Below are positions 33,150-41,273 of a DNA stretch of 64,000 nucleotides, piece after piece (the first letter of the stretch is position 1; every line of letters starts with the position of its first letter). The notes under the pieces were generated by a model that saw only the letters and a list, made by a program, of their open reading frames with translations, ran no database searches and had not been told where the DNA came from. Origin of the DNA: BOG-1112 sp964611335 (lineage in GTDB: Bacteria; Bdellovibrionota_B; Oligoflexia; Oligoflexales; Bog-1112); assembly GCA_964611335.1 (NCBI GenBank), contig CAZSXR010000003.1, positions 248,001-312,000 on the forward strand. Direction: 5' to 3'. The position numbers and the translations under genes are program-made.

Positions 33150-34589
33150 GTGCCTAGGACCCTCTATTTACGAAACTCACTGACCCGAAAAAAAGAAGTC
33201 TTCCAACCTTTGCAAGAAGGTTTCGTCAAAATGTATGCGTGTGGAGTTACTGTTTATGACGAATGTCATATCGGACATGCCATGCAAGCAATTTTCTTCG
33301 ATGTTATGCGCAACTATTTGGAGCACTGTGGATACAAAGTAACCTATGTTCGCAACTACACAGACGTAGATGATAAAATCATAGATCGTGCGCAAAAACT
33401 GAAAATTTCACCTCGCACTCTCGTCGATCAGATGATCGAAGCATCGCGCCGCGATATGCAAGCGCTTAAAATACGTCCCGCTTCAGCTGAACCCCGAGTG
33501 ACGGAAGTTATTCCCGAGATCATTCAGATGATTCAGGATCTTATTGACGGTGGTTTTGCTTACAAAACGGACAAGGGTGATGTGTATTTCAAAGTGAATA
33601 TGAAAAGAGACTACGGGAAATTATCCAATCGCAAACCTGAAGAACTACTTTCAGGCACACGTGAACTTGCAGGTGCAGAAAAAATAGACAATTTAGATTT
33701 TGCATTGTGGAAACAGGATCAAACACCCGATGCTTCATGGGATAGTCCTTGGGGAAAAGGTAGGCCTGGTTGGCACATTGAATGTTCTGTTATGGCAAAA
33801 AAAATTTTAGGTAAGACTTTCGACATACACGGAGGAGGTAGAGACCTTATTTTCCCACACCATGAGAACGAGATTGCACAATCCGAATGTGCAAACCATG
33901 CTGAGTTTGCGCGCTGCTGGTTACACAGTGGTTTGCTTACCATCAAACAACAAAAAATGTCGAAGAGTTTAGGCAATACTATCAACATTCAAGTCTTTCT
34001 GAAAGATTGGCATCCTGAAGTGCTCCGCCTTGCATTTTTACAAAATCACTACGCTTCCAATGTCGATTTCAGTGAGGAAGTATTTAGTAATTGCAGAAAA
34101 CGTCTTTTCTACTTCTATAAAACTCTTCTCATGATGGACGAAGCCTCTTCGCAAGGGGACCTTTCTGCAACTGAAGACAAGCAGTTTCAAAGTATGGGGG
34201 ACAGTTTTGAAGAAGCCATGTGTGATGATTTCAATACACCTATGGCTCTTGCTGCACTCAGCAATATGGCGCGTCTTGCAAACCAACTCAGTGCAAAGAA
34301 AAATTCCGGAGCAACTTTGAAAAAACTTGCGACTTTGCTTCGTGAGAAAGCGAAGACTCTCGGTATGCTTCAAGAGTCTCCGACGGAATTCATCAACTTG
34401 CATAAGACAAAAATTCTGAGCGATTTAGGTTTGAGTGAAAACGACGTTTTGGATTTGATCAAGGAAAGACAAAAGGCACGGGAAAGTCAGAACTGGGCTG
34501 AAAGCGATCGCATCCGTGCTCAACTTGCAGAAAAAGGAATTAGCTTGCAAGATAGTCTTCAAGGAAGTTCTTGGTCTCTGATTATTTGA
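33150..34589 (+). CDS. cysS: Cysteinyl-tRNA synthetase
   Basis: The 479-residue class I synthetase shows YACGVTVYDECHIGHAM (HIGH motif and zinc-binding Cys), NYTDVDDKII, GGGRDLIFPHHENEIAQSE (zinc site) and KMSKSLGNTI. The start is GTG 33150, preceded eight bases upstream by AAGGAG. It charges tRNA-Cys. It ends in a strong terminator and is followed by hutI. Confidence 0.96.
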   Translation: MPRTLYLRNSLTRKKEVFQPLQEGFVKMYACGVTVYDECHIGHAMQAIFFDVMRNYLEHCGYKVTYVRNYTDVDDKIIDRAQKLKISPRTLVDQMIEASRRDMQALKIRPASAEPRVTEVIPEIIQMIQDLIDGGFAYKTDKGDVYFKVNMKRDYGKLSNRKPEELLSGTRELAGAEKIDNLDFALWKQDQTPDASWDSPWGKGRPGWHIECSVMAKKILGKTFDIHGGGRDLIFPHHENEIAQSECANHAEFARCWLHSGLLTIKQQKMSKSLGNTINIQVFLKDWHPEVLRLAFLQNHYASNVDFSEEVFSNCRKRLFYFYKTLLMMDEASSQGDLSATEDKQFQSMGDSFEEAMCDDFNTPMALAALSNMARLANQLSAKKNSGATLKKLATLLREKAKTLGMLQESPTEFINLHKTKILSDLGLSENDVLDLIKERQKARESQNWAESDRIRAQLAEKGISLQDSLQGSSWSLII

Positions 34590-34593
34590 TAGG

Positions 34594-34626
34594 AAAAAGG
34601 GGACACCCAACGATCCCCTTTTTCTC
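34594..34626 (+). terminator. Intrinsic terminator after cysS
   Basis: AAAAAGGGGA (34594-34603) pairs perfectly with TCCCCTTTTT (34614-34623) across a 10-base loop. The descending arm ends in five T. It lies directly after the cysS stop and ten bases before the hutI ATG, so hutI needs its own or read-through transcription. Confidence 0.8.
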
Positions 34627-34635
34627 GGAGTTAAC

Positions 34636-35874
34636 ATGAGCCTACTTTTTGAAAACATTGGAAGTCTACTTACTCTGCATCCTCTTGCTTCTGAAAGAAG
34701 AGGGTATTCCGTCACACAATCCGATTTGGGACTTTTTGAGAAAGCCTGGCTTTTTTGTGAAGGTACAAAGATCACAGCTTTGGGAACAGGGCCTACACCG
34801 AAGATTTTTCTCAAACGAGCAAAAGAAAGACGGGATCTTTCCGACTGTTTTGTTATGCCTGGAATGGTGGATTCTCATACACATGCAATCTTCGGAGGAG
34901 ACCGTTCGTCAGAATTTGTGCAAAGACTTAACGGTGCTACTTACCAGGACATTGCAAAAGCAGGTGGTGGCATAGCTTTTACAAGGGAAGCTACACGGCA
35001 AGCAACAGACAAAGAACTAATTCAATCCACTTTGAAGTGGATTGAAAAGTTTCAAAAACACGGAGTCACGACTCTTGAAATCAAAACAGGATATGGACTT
35101 TCCGTAGAACATGAGTTGCGACTAGCTCGTCTTCTTAAAAAACTCGACACACGTTCTTACATAGTGAGAACGTGTCTTGCCTTACACGACCACTCCCCTG
35201 AATTCCCAAACAGCTTCGATTACATCGAAGCTGTTTGCAAAGACCTCCTCCCCATCCTAGCCAGAGAAGACCTCGTTTCCTACGTCGATGCTTTTGTAGA
35301 GAAAGGTTACTACTTACCTTCTCAACTTGAAAGATACCTCCAGACTGCAAAAGACCTCAAACTTGGAATTCGTCTGCACGCAGACGAATTCAGCAATGCT
35401 GAGGGTGCTCAATGTGCTGCACGTTGGGGCGCCGCAAGTGCAGATCACTTACAGTGGGCTTCGGACGAAGATGCGAAGGCTCTTGCAGAGGCACGGACGA
35501 CCGCAACCTTATTGCCCGGAACTTCGTTGTATACAGGAATTCCTTTCACAGACGCCCGACGCTTTTTCAGAGCAGGTTGTGCGGTAGCAATTGCGAGTGA
35601 TTTCAATCCTGGAAGTTCCTTTCTCTATAACTTGCATCAGCTTGCTTCGATCGGAGCCATACACTGTCATCTCACAAGCTATCAAGCACTCGCTGCCGTC
35701 ACTTATGTTCCGGCTTTGTCTTTAGGACTTGGTGCACAAAAAGGTGCTTTGAGTCCCAGTTTTGATGCGGACTTCTTGGTGTACAAAATGAAAGGACCCG
35801 ATGCCTGGTTAGCAGACATGGGGCAAACTTTGCCTAACGAAGTTTGGATCCGTGGGGCTCATTTAAAGTCGTAG
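34636..35874 (+). CDS. hutI: Imidazolonepropionase
   Basis: The 412-residue amidohydrolase opens 4-imidazolone-5-propanoate to N-formimino-glutamate, the third step of histidine breakdown. Metal and substrate motifs are PGMVDSHTHAIFGGDRSSEF, ATYQDIAKAGGGI, LEIKTGYGL, LHADEFS and ASDFNPGSS. No other hut gene (hutH, hutU, hutG) is in the window, so either the pathway is dispersed or it works alone. A short GGAG lies before ATG 34636. Three or four perfect inverted repeats of 9-13 bp lie within its coding sequence. Confidence 0.94.
   Translation: MSLLFENIGSLLTLHPLASERRGYSVTQSDLGLFEKAWLFCEGTKITALGTGPTPKIFLKRAKERRDLSDCFVMPGMVDSHTHAIFGGDRSSEFVQRLNGATYQDIAKAGGGIAFTREATRQATDKELIQSTLKWIEKFQKHGVTTLEIKTGYGLSVEHELRLARLLKKLDTRSYIVRTCLALHDHSPEFPNSFDYIEAVCKDLLPILAREDLVSYVDAFVEKGYYLPSQLERYLQTAKDLKLGIRLHADEFSNAEGAQCAARWGAASADHLQWASDEDAKALAEARTTATLLPGTSLYTGIPFTDARRFFRAGCAVAIASDFNPGSSFLYNLHQLASIGAIHCHLTSYQALAAVTYVPALSLGLGAQKGALSPSFDADFLVYKMKGPDAWLADMGQTLPNEVWIRGAHLKS
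35149..35391. repeat. Three perfect palindromic hairpins inside hutI
   Basis: ACACGTTCT (35149-35157) pairs with AGAACGTGT (35167-35175). AAACAGCTTCGAT (35208-35220) pairs with ATCGAAGCTGTTT (35224-35236) across TAC. GAATTCGTCTGC (35366-35377) pairs with GCAGACGAATTC (35380-35391) across AC. The last encodes part of the metal-site motif LHADEF. All are in coding sequence. Confidence 0.75.
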
Positions 35875-35972
35875 TTTAAATAAAACAATTTACAATTTTT
35901 GCTAGTTTGGTTTTCAAATCATTTAAAATTGATAGACTTAAAGTATCTCAATTTTAAATTTGGAGTGAGTTT

Positions 35973-37769
35973 ATGGGTCTTTTTATTTTGAAAAATGTGA
36001 AATTGAGGACCATTTTCTTAAAGCTTTTTATTGCTTGTGGGTATCTTTCACTTTTGAGTATGGGAATACAATGTGTAAGCAAGGGCACTACAAGTGATGC
36101 ACCGAAACCTGAACTTACAGATGGCTCGGATAAAAAAGATAAAGGTGGTCAAAAAGATAATAAAGGACATAAGGGCAAAGGAGATAACAAAGGTGGAGCA
36201 GGTGGTGGTGGAGCAGGTGGTGGTGGAGCAGGTGGTGAGGGAGCAGGTGGTGGTGGAGCAGGTGGTGGTGGTGGTGGTGGTGATGGTGGTGGAGAAGTAT
36301 CAAATCATCGATGTCTTCGAGGAAAACGACTAGATCCTGAAAAAGGAGAGTGTGTGGATCACCAACCTGGAGGGTCTTTTAAAACAGGTGATTATGATTA
36401 CATTTGGATACAGAAAGGATATGAGGGTTCTCCTACTGCAACAAAAGATCAGCTAGTGGTACAAGCGAAAGAAGTGAGTTGGTGGTTGAGAGCTATTACA
36501 ACTTTAGAAAACTGTCCCGACGTTCTTGTGAACAAGAAAAAATGGGTAACCATGACAGTTAGGATGCAATTAGACGGTGATGCGCTAGGTCTTCCACGGC
36601 TTGTATGTCAATATCAAATTCAAGATGGAGAAACCCTATTTCAAGTCTGGTCTGCTAAAAGAAAAGACCCAATAAACTATTATGTACCTAGAACGGAAGA
36701 CAGACTTTTTATTATAGGAGATACTGGAACTGAAAAATTAACTGACGGAGAGCATCCAATTTTAAAGCAGATTTCAGAAAAACTTTTCAAAGAAGTTACA
36801 AAAACTAATGAGAACAGCAAAAAAATTAGTGCTATAAAAGATAACGCTATTCTTCATTTAGGTGATTATGTTTATACGCCAAAAAAAGAAAAGAAAGATG
36901 AAACATGGAGAGAATGGGAGTCTGAGTTTTTTTATCCTATGAGCAAGTTTCTAGAAAAGACAGCTTTTATCTTTGTGAGAGGAAATGGAGAAGAATGTGG
37001 AAGACCTTATGGAAATAAAGGTTGGTTCTATTATTTAGATCCTGCAAGTGAGATTCCAAAGGACGATAAAGGAGAATTCAAATGTGAATCTTATACTCGT
37101 GCTTATCCTTTGAAATTTGGAGATATGGATCTTGCTGTTCTGGATTCAGCAGAAGCAAAAAGTGACCCCAAAGATGGGGATACTAGTGCTACAGAAATAT
37201 TTGCACCTCAGTTGCAAAGTCTGGCTGACTTTTATCAAGACTCTGATTCTGTTTTTATAATCAGTCACAGACCTTTTTGGAGTTATCATCCTCAAGTTGT
37301 ACAAGGTGTCGATTGGGGAAAACTACAAAATAATCGAACGGTATATCAAAATATAAGCTTACAAATGGCCTATGATACGTTGGATAAGAAGTTTCCATTT
37401 AAGCATGTGGTTAGTGGTCATTATCATGCCTTTGATGTTTTCCATTTTAATAGTCCAACGATCAATCAGATCATTGTGGGCAATAGTGGAGTCGCAACAG
37501 ATCAACCTTTTCATCACGTTCCTTCTTATTCTTCTTGGAATTATGACCTTAGTTTGACAGGAAAAGATGGTTTCAAAGTAAATCAAGAAAGGAAACCAAC
37601 ATCTTCCATTACACAACATGGGTATGCATACCTTAAAAAAGGTGAGCTTGATACTTTACATCTTTGTCTAGTGAATCAAAAAGGTTGTGAAAATTTCGAT
37701 ATTTCTAATTGTGGACTCAATCAAGAAATTAAAGAGGGTCAGTGTAAGTTGAAAATAATCAAAAATTAA
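35973..37769 (+). CDS. Exported purple-acid-phosphatase-like metallophosphoesterase with Gly-rich linker
   Basis: The 598-residue protein has an N-terminal export segment (LFIACGYLSLLSMGIQC, possibly lipidated at Cys although the lipobox is not canonical). Next are a Lys/Asp-rich region, a Gly-rich repeat (about residues 74-108) and a catalytic domain. The calcineurin-like motifs appear in order: IIGDTGTE, ILHLGDYVY, FVRGNGEE (usually GNHE), FIISHRPFW and VVSGHYHAFD. These bind a two-metal site. The GDTG/GDYVY form resembles purple acid phosphatases more than DxH enzymes. It should act outside the cytoplasm on phosphoesters; the substrate is unknown. GGAG precedes the ATG. It overlaps greA by four bases, convergently. 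Confidence 0.72.
   Translation: MGLFILKNVKLRTIFLKLFIACGYLSLLSMGIQCVSKGTTSDAPKPELTDGSDKKDKGGQKDNKGHKGKGDNKGGAGGGGAGGGGAGGEGAGGGGAGGGGGGGDGGGEVSNHRCLRGKRLDPEKGECVDHQPGGSFKTGDYDYIWIQKGYEGSPTATKDQLVVQAKEVSWWLRAITTLENCPDVLVNKKKWVTMTVRMQLDGDALGLPRLVCQYQIQDGETLFQVWSAKRKDPINYYVPRTEDRLFIIGDTGTEKLTDGEHPILKQISEKLFKEVTKTNENSKKISAIKDNAILHLGDYVYTPKKEKKDETWREWESEFFYPMSKFLEKTAFIFVRGNGEECGRPYGNKGWFYYLDPASEIPKDDKGEFKCESYTRAYPLKFGDMDLAVLDSAEAKSDPKDGDTSATEIFAPQLQSLADFYQDSDSVFIISHRPFWSYHPQVVQGVDWGKLQNNRTVYQNISLQMAYDTLDKKFPFKHVVSGHYHAFDVFHFNSPTINQIIVGNSGVATDQPFHHVPSYSSWNYDLSLTGKDGFKVNQERKPTSSITQHGYAYLKKGELDTLHLCLVNQKGCENFDISNCGLNQEIKEGQCKLKIIKN
36193..36297 (+). repeat. 15-bp tandem repeat encoding Gly-rich linker
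   Basis: Units close to GGAGCAGGTGGTGGT repeat about six times with small changes, then degenerate into GGTGGTGGTGAT. They encode GAGGG units between the signal region and the phosphoesterase domain. Such repeats can change copy number by slippage; the length is a multiple of three, so the frame is kept. Confidence 0.85.
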
Positions 37770-38233
37770 TAATCAACCTTCACAACCTCATACTCCTTAA
37801 CACCACCGGGGGCCTGAATCTCTACTAGGTCCCCGACTTCTTTCCCTAACAAAGCTTTCGCTAGAGGTGAACTCACAGACAGCTTGTTTGCTTTGATGTC
37901 TGCTTCCAAATCCCCAACGATTCTATATTTTTTCACTATATCTTTTTCATCTCGTAAAGTTACGAAAGCCCCAAAACGAATGTTCGTGGGTTTGGGTTCG
38001 GGAATAGGAATTACCTGTGCTCGTGACAATTTATCTTCGAGTTCTGCAATGCGTGCTTCGATAAAACCCTGACGGTCTCGAGCTGCATGATATTCTGCGT
38101 TTTCTCTCAAGTCACCATGTGCACGGGCAGTTGCAATAGCTACGATGATTTCCGGACGATCTACGTTTTTGAGATGCTCAAGTTCTTTTTTAAAATGCTC
38201 AAGCCCATCTTTTGTGAAAGGAACAAGTTCCAT
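37766..38233 (-). CDS. greA: Transcription elongation factor GreA
   Basis: The 155-residue factor has the N-terminal coiled coil (GLEHFKKELEHLKNVDRPEI; HGDLRENAEYHAARDRQGFI with the acidic tip residues that stimulate RNA cleavage) and the C-terminal FKBP-like domain (SPLAKALLGKEVGDLVEIQA). It rescues backtracked RNA polymerase. ATG 38233 is preceded by TAGGTG and fits the usual length; an upstream in-frame extension has no support. It is the last gene of a minus-strand run with fadL. Confidence 0.95.
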   Translation of the reverse strand: MELVPFTKDGLEHFKKELEHLKNVDRPEIIVAIATARAHGDLRENAEYHAARDRQGFIEARIAELEDKLSRAQVIPIPEPKPTNIRFGAFVTLRDEKDIVKKYRIVGDLEADIKANKLSVSSPLAKALLGKEVGDLVEIQAPGGVKEYEVVKVDY

Positions 38234-38261
38234 ACTACACCTACAAATTTTCAAGGGGTTC

Positions 38262-39662
38262 TTACAAACTGTGGGTCGCTGAAAAAGCAAACGTAAACGA
38301 GTTTGCACTCACTTTCTGAACGAGCGAAGAATTTGCTACTTTTTGTGCTTCTCCACTTCCTTGCTGAAGAATGATTCCGGCACCCAATTGACTATTAGGT
38401 TGTACCCAAGCCAAGAATAAACTTTCCCCATTATAATCGACATGATCCCTTTGGCCAGTACTATTATGACTCACTTTCGGCCGTGCATCGAAGTTCGTAA
38501 AAAATCCAGCGCGAATGGGAAGTGTTGGCAGAAGATAATATTCAAAGCCTGCAGCAACATTGAAGACTTCCTGCTTTTCATAGGCGTTTCCAATACTACC
38601 GATGGAAGCAGCATTTTTGACAGATCCTATGTAGTTCATATCCGCAGAAAAAAGCAAACGTGGGGAATAAAAATACGCAAAACCTGTTCCTATTTGTAGT
38701 GGGGGTGTTCCCAAGGGTTTTTTACTTATGAGTTTTTCATTCACTTCTGCAACAGTGGCACTACCAATATCTGCCGCAGAACCCGTTTGTGCAGCGTTGT
38801 CTATAGCGCTTTGGAATGCTGGTGTTGTTTGAATGATATGTGATTCCGATTCGAGATCGAAAGATTGAGATACATAACTTGCAAATTTAAAAGTGAGTCC
38901 CCATGAAAGTCTTTCCGTCAGAATAGCCTGTAAGGAAAGTACAGGTTGGACTCCATATGCAACAAGGTGTTGACGAAGATTGACAGTGGTCACGCTGGAG
39001 TTGTCAATGGCATTTCCCAGGGAATCGCATTTGCTCGATTCATTTTTTGCATCCTGATATTCCTGATTCAATTCATCGACATTGATGTAGTTCAAAGCGA
39101 TCCCAATCGCTAAACGGGGAAGTATCCTATAAGCCAAACCTCCACTGACATTCAAAGTCGAAGCTCTTTGATTTGCCGTGCGGTGATAGCGAGCCAGTAT
39201 ATAAGGTTTGCGAGTAAGTCCACCACTGACACAGGGGTTCGGAGTTCCTAGGTTTATATCTGTAAAAAAATCATTCTGATCTTGAAGTTCATTGTTATCA
39301 AAATAAATTCCAAAAGAAAACATCAGCCCCTTTGCAATCATATCCAACTTTTGTAAACCACCGAAAAAGGAAGGAACACTTCCATTGCTATTTTCAGTGA
39401 AGTTCTCGCTACCGATTGCGTTTTTGTAAGTAACTTTTTTGCTATAAAGAGCATTGGCAGAGCCTGAAACATCATTGCTTAAAGCAAACGCTGTTCCTGC
39501 AGGGTTATAATAAAGTCCTGAAGCATCATCTGACAAAGCCGTGTAAGCTCCACCGAGTCCTATAGCACGGTCTCCAATAAGAAAATTTCGATAATGAAAT
39601 TGATCTGCATAAAGGTTTGAACTGAATACTGACAGCAAGATGTAAAATGATTTTCTAGTCAT
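38262..39662 (-). CDS. FadL/OmpP1-type outer-membrane protein
   Basis: The 466-residue protein has a short signal peptide (SFYILLSVFSSNLYA). The N-terminal signature is RAIGLGGAYTALSDDASGLY followed by YNPAG, typical of FadL/TodX/OmpP1 transporters. Many amphipathic beta strands follow, and the last residues SFTFAFSATHSL suit outer-membrane insertion. It should carry hydrophobic compounds such as fatty acids across the outer membrane, which fits fadH at 3.2-5.2 kb. Its start overlaps the stop of the M48-like gene by four bases. Confidence 0.83.
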   Translation of the reverse strand: MTRKSFYILLSVFSSNLYADQFHYRNFLIGDRAIGLGGAYTALSDDASGLYYNPAGTAFALSNDVSGSANALYSKKVTYKNAIGSENFTENSNGSVPSFFGGLQKLDMIAKGLMFSFGIYFDNNELQDQNDFFTDINLGTPNPCVSGGLTRKPYILARYHRTANQRASTLNVSGGLAYRILPRLAIGIALNYINVDELNQEYQDAKNESSKCDSLGNAIDNSSVTTVNLRQHLVAYGVQPVLSLQAILTERLSWGLTFKFASYVSQSFDLESESHIIQTTPAFQSAIDNAAQTGSAADIGSATVAEVNEKLISKKPLGTPPLQIGTGFAYFYSPRLLFSADMNYIGSVKNAASIGSIGNAYEKQEVFNVAAGFEYYLLPTLPIRAGFFTNFDARPKVSHNSTGQRDHVDYNGESLFLAWVQPNSQLGAGIILQQGSGEAQKVANSSLVQKVSANSFTFAFSATHSL

Positions 39663-40579
39663 GGTTGACCCTTTAGCGACTGAGTTTGTGATTGAAAGCG
39701 ATGTTCACCTTTAATCGTAAGCATTTCACTCGCATGCATATTGCGCAGTGTGTTGGTGAGCTTTTCGATGCGCTCCGAGACTTTTGGGTGTGTTGAGAAT
39801 AAAATCTTTGTGTTCTCAGAAAGAGTCGAAAGTCGTTTGAGGTAGTTCGGTAGAGCAAAGGGATCATAACTTGCCCTCGCAGCAAGCTGTACAGCAAGAG
39901 CGTCGGTTTCGAACTCCAAAGGATCATTCAATCCTCTTTGAAGAAGCAACGATAGACCTTCTTTCGAAGCAAGAAGGTAGCCTTCTCCCATGCCTGTAGA
40001 ACCTTCGAGATAACTTACAAGACTTTGTCTCGAAGTCGTTGAGTTAAGGCTTCCTCTCCTTCTTATTTCCATGTAGGGGTCGAGGTCTGCATCTTCCGCA
40101 TTTTTGAGAAACTGCTCTTGTATGGAAAGAAAGAGATGTTTTTTCCCCACATGTGCAATGGCATGGCTGAGCATTCCTGCAAGTTCTGCTTCGTTTTTCA
40201 TAGTTTTTAAAGCGCCCTTTGTAAGAAGTATGTAACCCCCAGGGCATGCAAAGACATTAATCGAGTTGGTGTCTAGCACTGCAAACATATAGCGTCGATC
40301 TCGCACATCGTTGAAACGTGCAAGGTACTGACCGACTTGGTTTACATAATGAAGCACCGCTTCGTTCGTTATAGATCCGTAATATTGCAAGAGCCTCCCT
40401 GCGATATTACGACCCACTTCCACTTCGATTCGGTAGTCTTGAAGTTCTTTGCTCTGTTCTTTCGAAAGCAAAAGTTCAGGATCATGAATGAAAGCTGGCA
40501 GACATCCATTCAGTAGGACGGAGCAAAATAAAAGTCTTAGGACGGAGCAAAGTTTCTGTAGCACGGGGTGAAGCTTCAT
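39659..40579 (-). CDS. M48-family peptidase-like lipoprotein lacking the catalytic Glu
   Basis: The 306-residue lipoprotein (lipobox LLNGC near residue 26) aligns with BepA/LoiP-type M48 proteins: VLDTNSINVFACPGGYILLT, then the helix AELAGMLSHAIAHVGKKH, then EFETDALAVQLAARASYDP, and STHPKVSERIEKL at the end. The zinc motif HExxH is HAIAH (near residues 139-143). The codon is GCC, so catalytic Glu is Ala by two base changes. His ligands and the distal Glu are kept. It may bind zinc and act as a chaperone for outer-membrane proteins such as the co-encoded FadL. Two GGACGGAGC motif copies lie in its signal region. Confidence 0.8.
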   Translation of the reverse strand: MKLHPVLQKLCSVLRLLFCSVLLNGCLPAFIHDPELLLSKEQSKELQDYRIEVEVGRNIAGRLLQYYGSITNEAVLHYVNQVGQYLARFNDVRDRRYMFAVLDTNSINVFACPGGYILLTKGALKTMKNEAELAGMLSHAIAHVGKKHLFLSIQEQFLKNAEDADLDPYMEIRRRGSLNSTTSRQSLVSYLEGSTGMGEGYLLASKEGLSLLLQRGLNDPLEFETDALAVQLAARASYDPFALPNYLKRLSTLSENTKILFSTHPKVSERIEKLTNTLRNMHASEMLTIKGEHRFQSQTQSLKGQP

Positions 40580-41088
40580 TTGCGACCTCCTTGAAGACTG
40601 GCGAGTTCATCTTTGATCTCTTTTGCAAGCAAGTCGACTTTGGTTTTCGGAGTACGCAAAGATTCCATCAGAAAAATCATATGATAATTGGGAGGAGTGT
40701 TCTGAATGGCCTCAACATCTGTATCTTTTTCTGCATGGATCTCAGGGATCGGATAGAGACGAGAGCGTATGTTTGCTGGATCTTCTTCGTCCCTTTTGGC
40801 TTTTTGAAGCTTGACTTTTAAGCGTTCAAGAGTGGTTTTTTTTCCTGGGTTTTTAACAGCCATTTTTGAGAAGGGTGCATAGCCGAGTCCTTTGAATATA
40901 GGAATTTCCCAGAACATTCCTATGCGATTTGCATGATCAAAAGTTTCTCCCTTTTTCAAAAGACGAATCAGAGTGGAACTTTCTTCAGGTTTAGCAAAAA
41001 CAGGAACTTGATCTTCCTGACTCTCGATTTCGACGCCAAGAAGCTCCGAGCTGAGAATAAAAAAGAGAACTAAGTATAAAAACCGCAT
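40576..41088 (-). CDS. Secreted SH3-like domain protein
   Basis: The 170-residue product has a signal peptide (MRFLYLVLFFILSSELLG) followed by a bacterial-SH3-like domain: VPVFAKPEESSTLIRLLKKG and FWEIPIFKGLGYAPFSKM. A charged helical tail follows. GAGGAG sits eight bases before ATG 41088. Its stop overlaps the M48-like start by four bases, and that gene in turn overlaps fadL, so the three envelope genes are probably one operon. The SH3-like part may bind peptidoglycan; this is inference. Confidence 0.68.
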   Translation of the reverse strand: MRFLYLVLFFILSSELLGVEIESQEDQVPVFAKPEESSTLIRLLKKGETFDHANRIGMFWEIPIFKGLGYAPFSKMAVKNPGKKTTLERLKVKLQKAKRDEEDPANIRSRLYPIPEIHAEKDTDVEAIQNTPPNYHMIFLMESLRTPKTKVDLLAKEIKDELASLQGGRK

Positions 41089-41202
41089 TCCCAAAACTCC
41101 TCACTCTACCTATGCGAATCTCTTTCGTTATTCTAACATGGCAAAGGCTGAGATTTTGTACGGCGGGTGTCAAAGGAATTCCATAGCCCACATAGGTCTA
41201 TT

Positions 41203-41211
41203 TGCTATAAT
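41203..41211 (+). promoter_or_regulatory. Extended -10 promoter element
   Basis: TGCTATAAT (TGn plus TATAAT) lies about 63 bases before the predicted start of the dehydrogenase-like gene on the plus strand, with no good -35 box. Extended -10 promoters do not need one. Transcription would begin near 41218. Confidence 0.45.
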
Positions 41212-41273
41212 GGCAACATATGTTGGAAAGTTCTTAAGATTGCAAACCCTTGTCTAATGTTGAGAGAGCTTGT

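Noticed and set aside
36115..36303. His-rich minus-strand frame
   Set aside because: It is the shadow of the Gly-rich tandem repeat (GGTGGT read as CACCAC).
16021..41206. Shared 13-mer ATAGGTCTATTTG upstream of two genes (16020 and 41192 regions)
   Set aside because: A single pair of identical 13-mers is expected by chance in 64 kb of AT-rich DNA.
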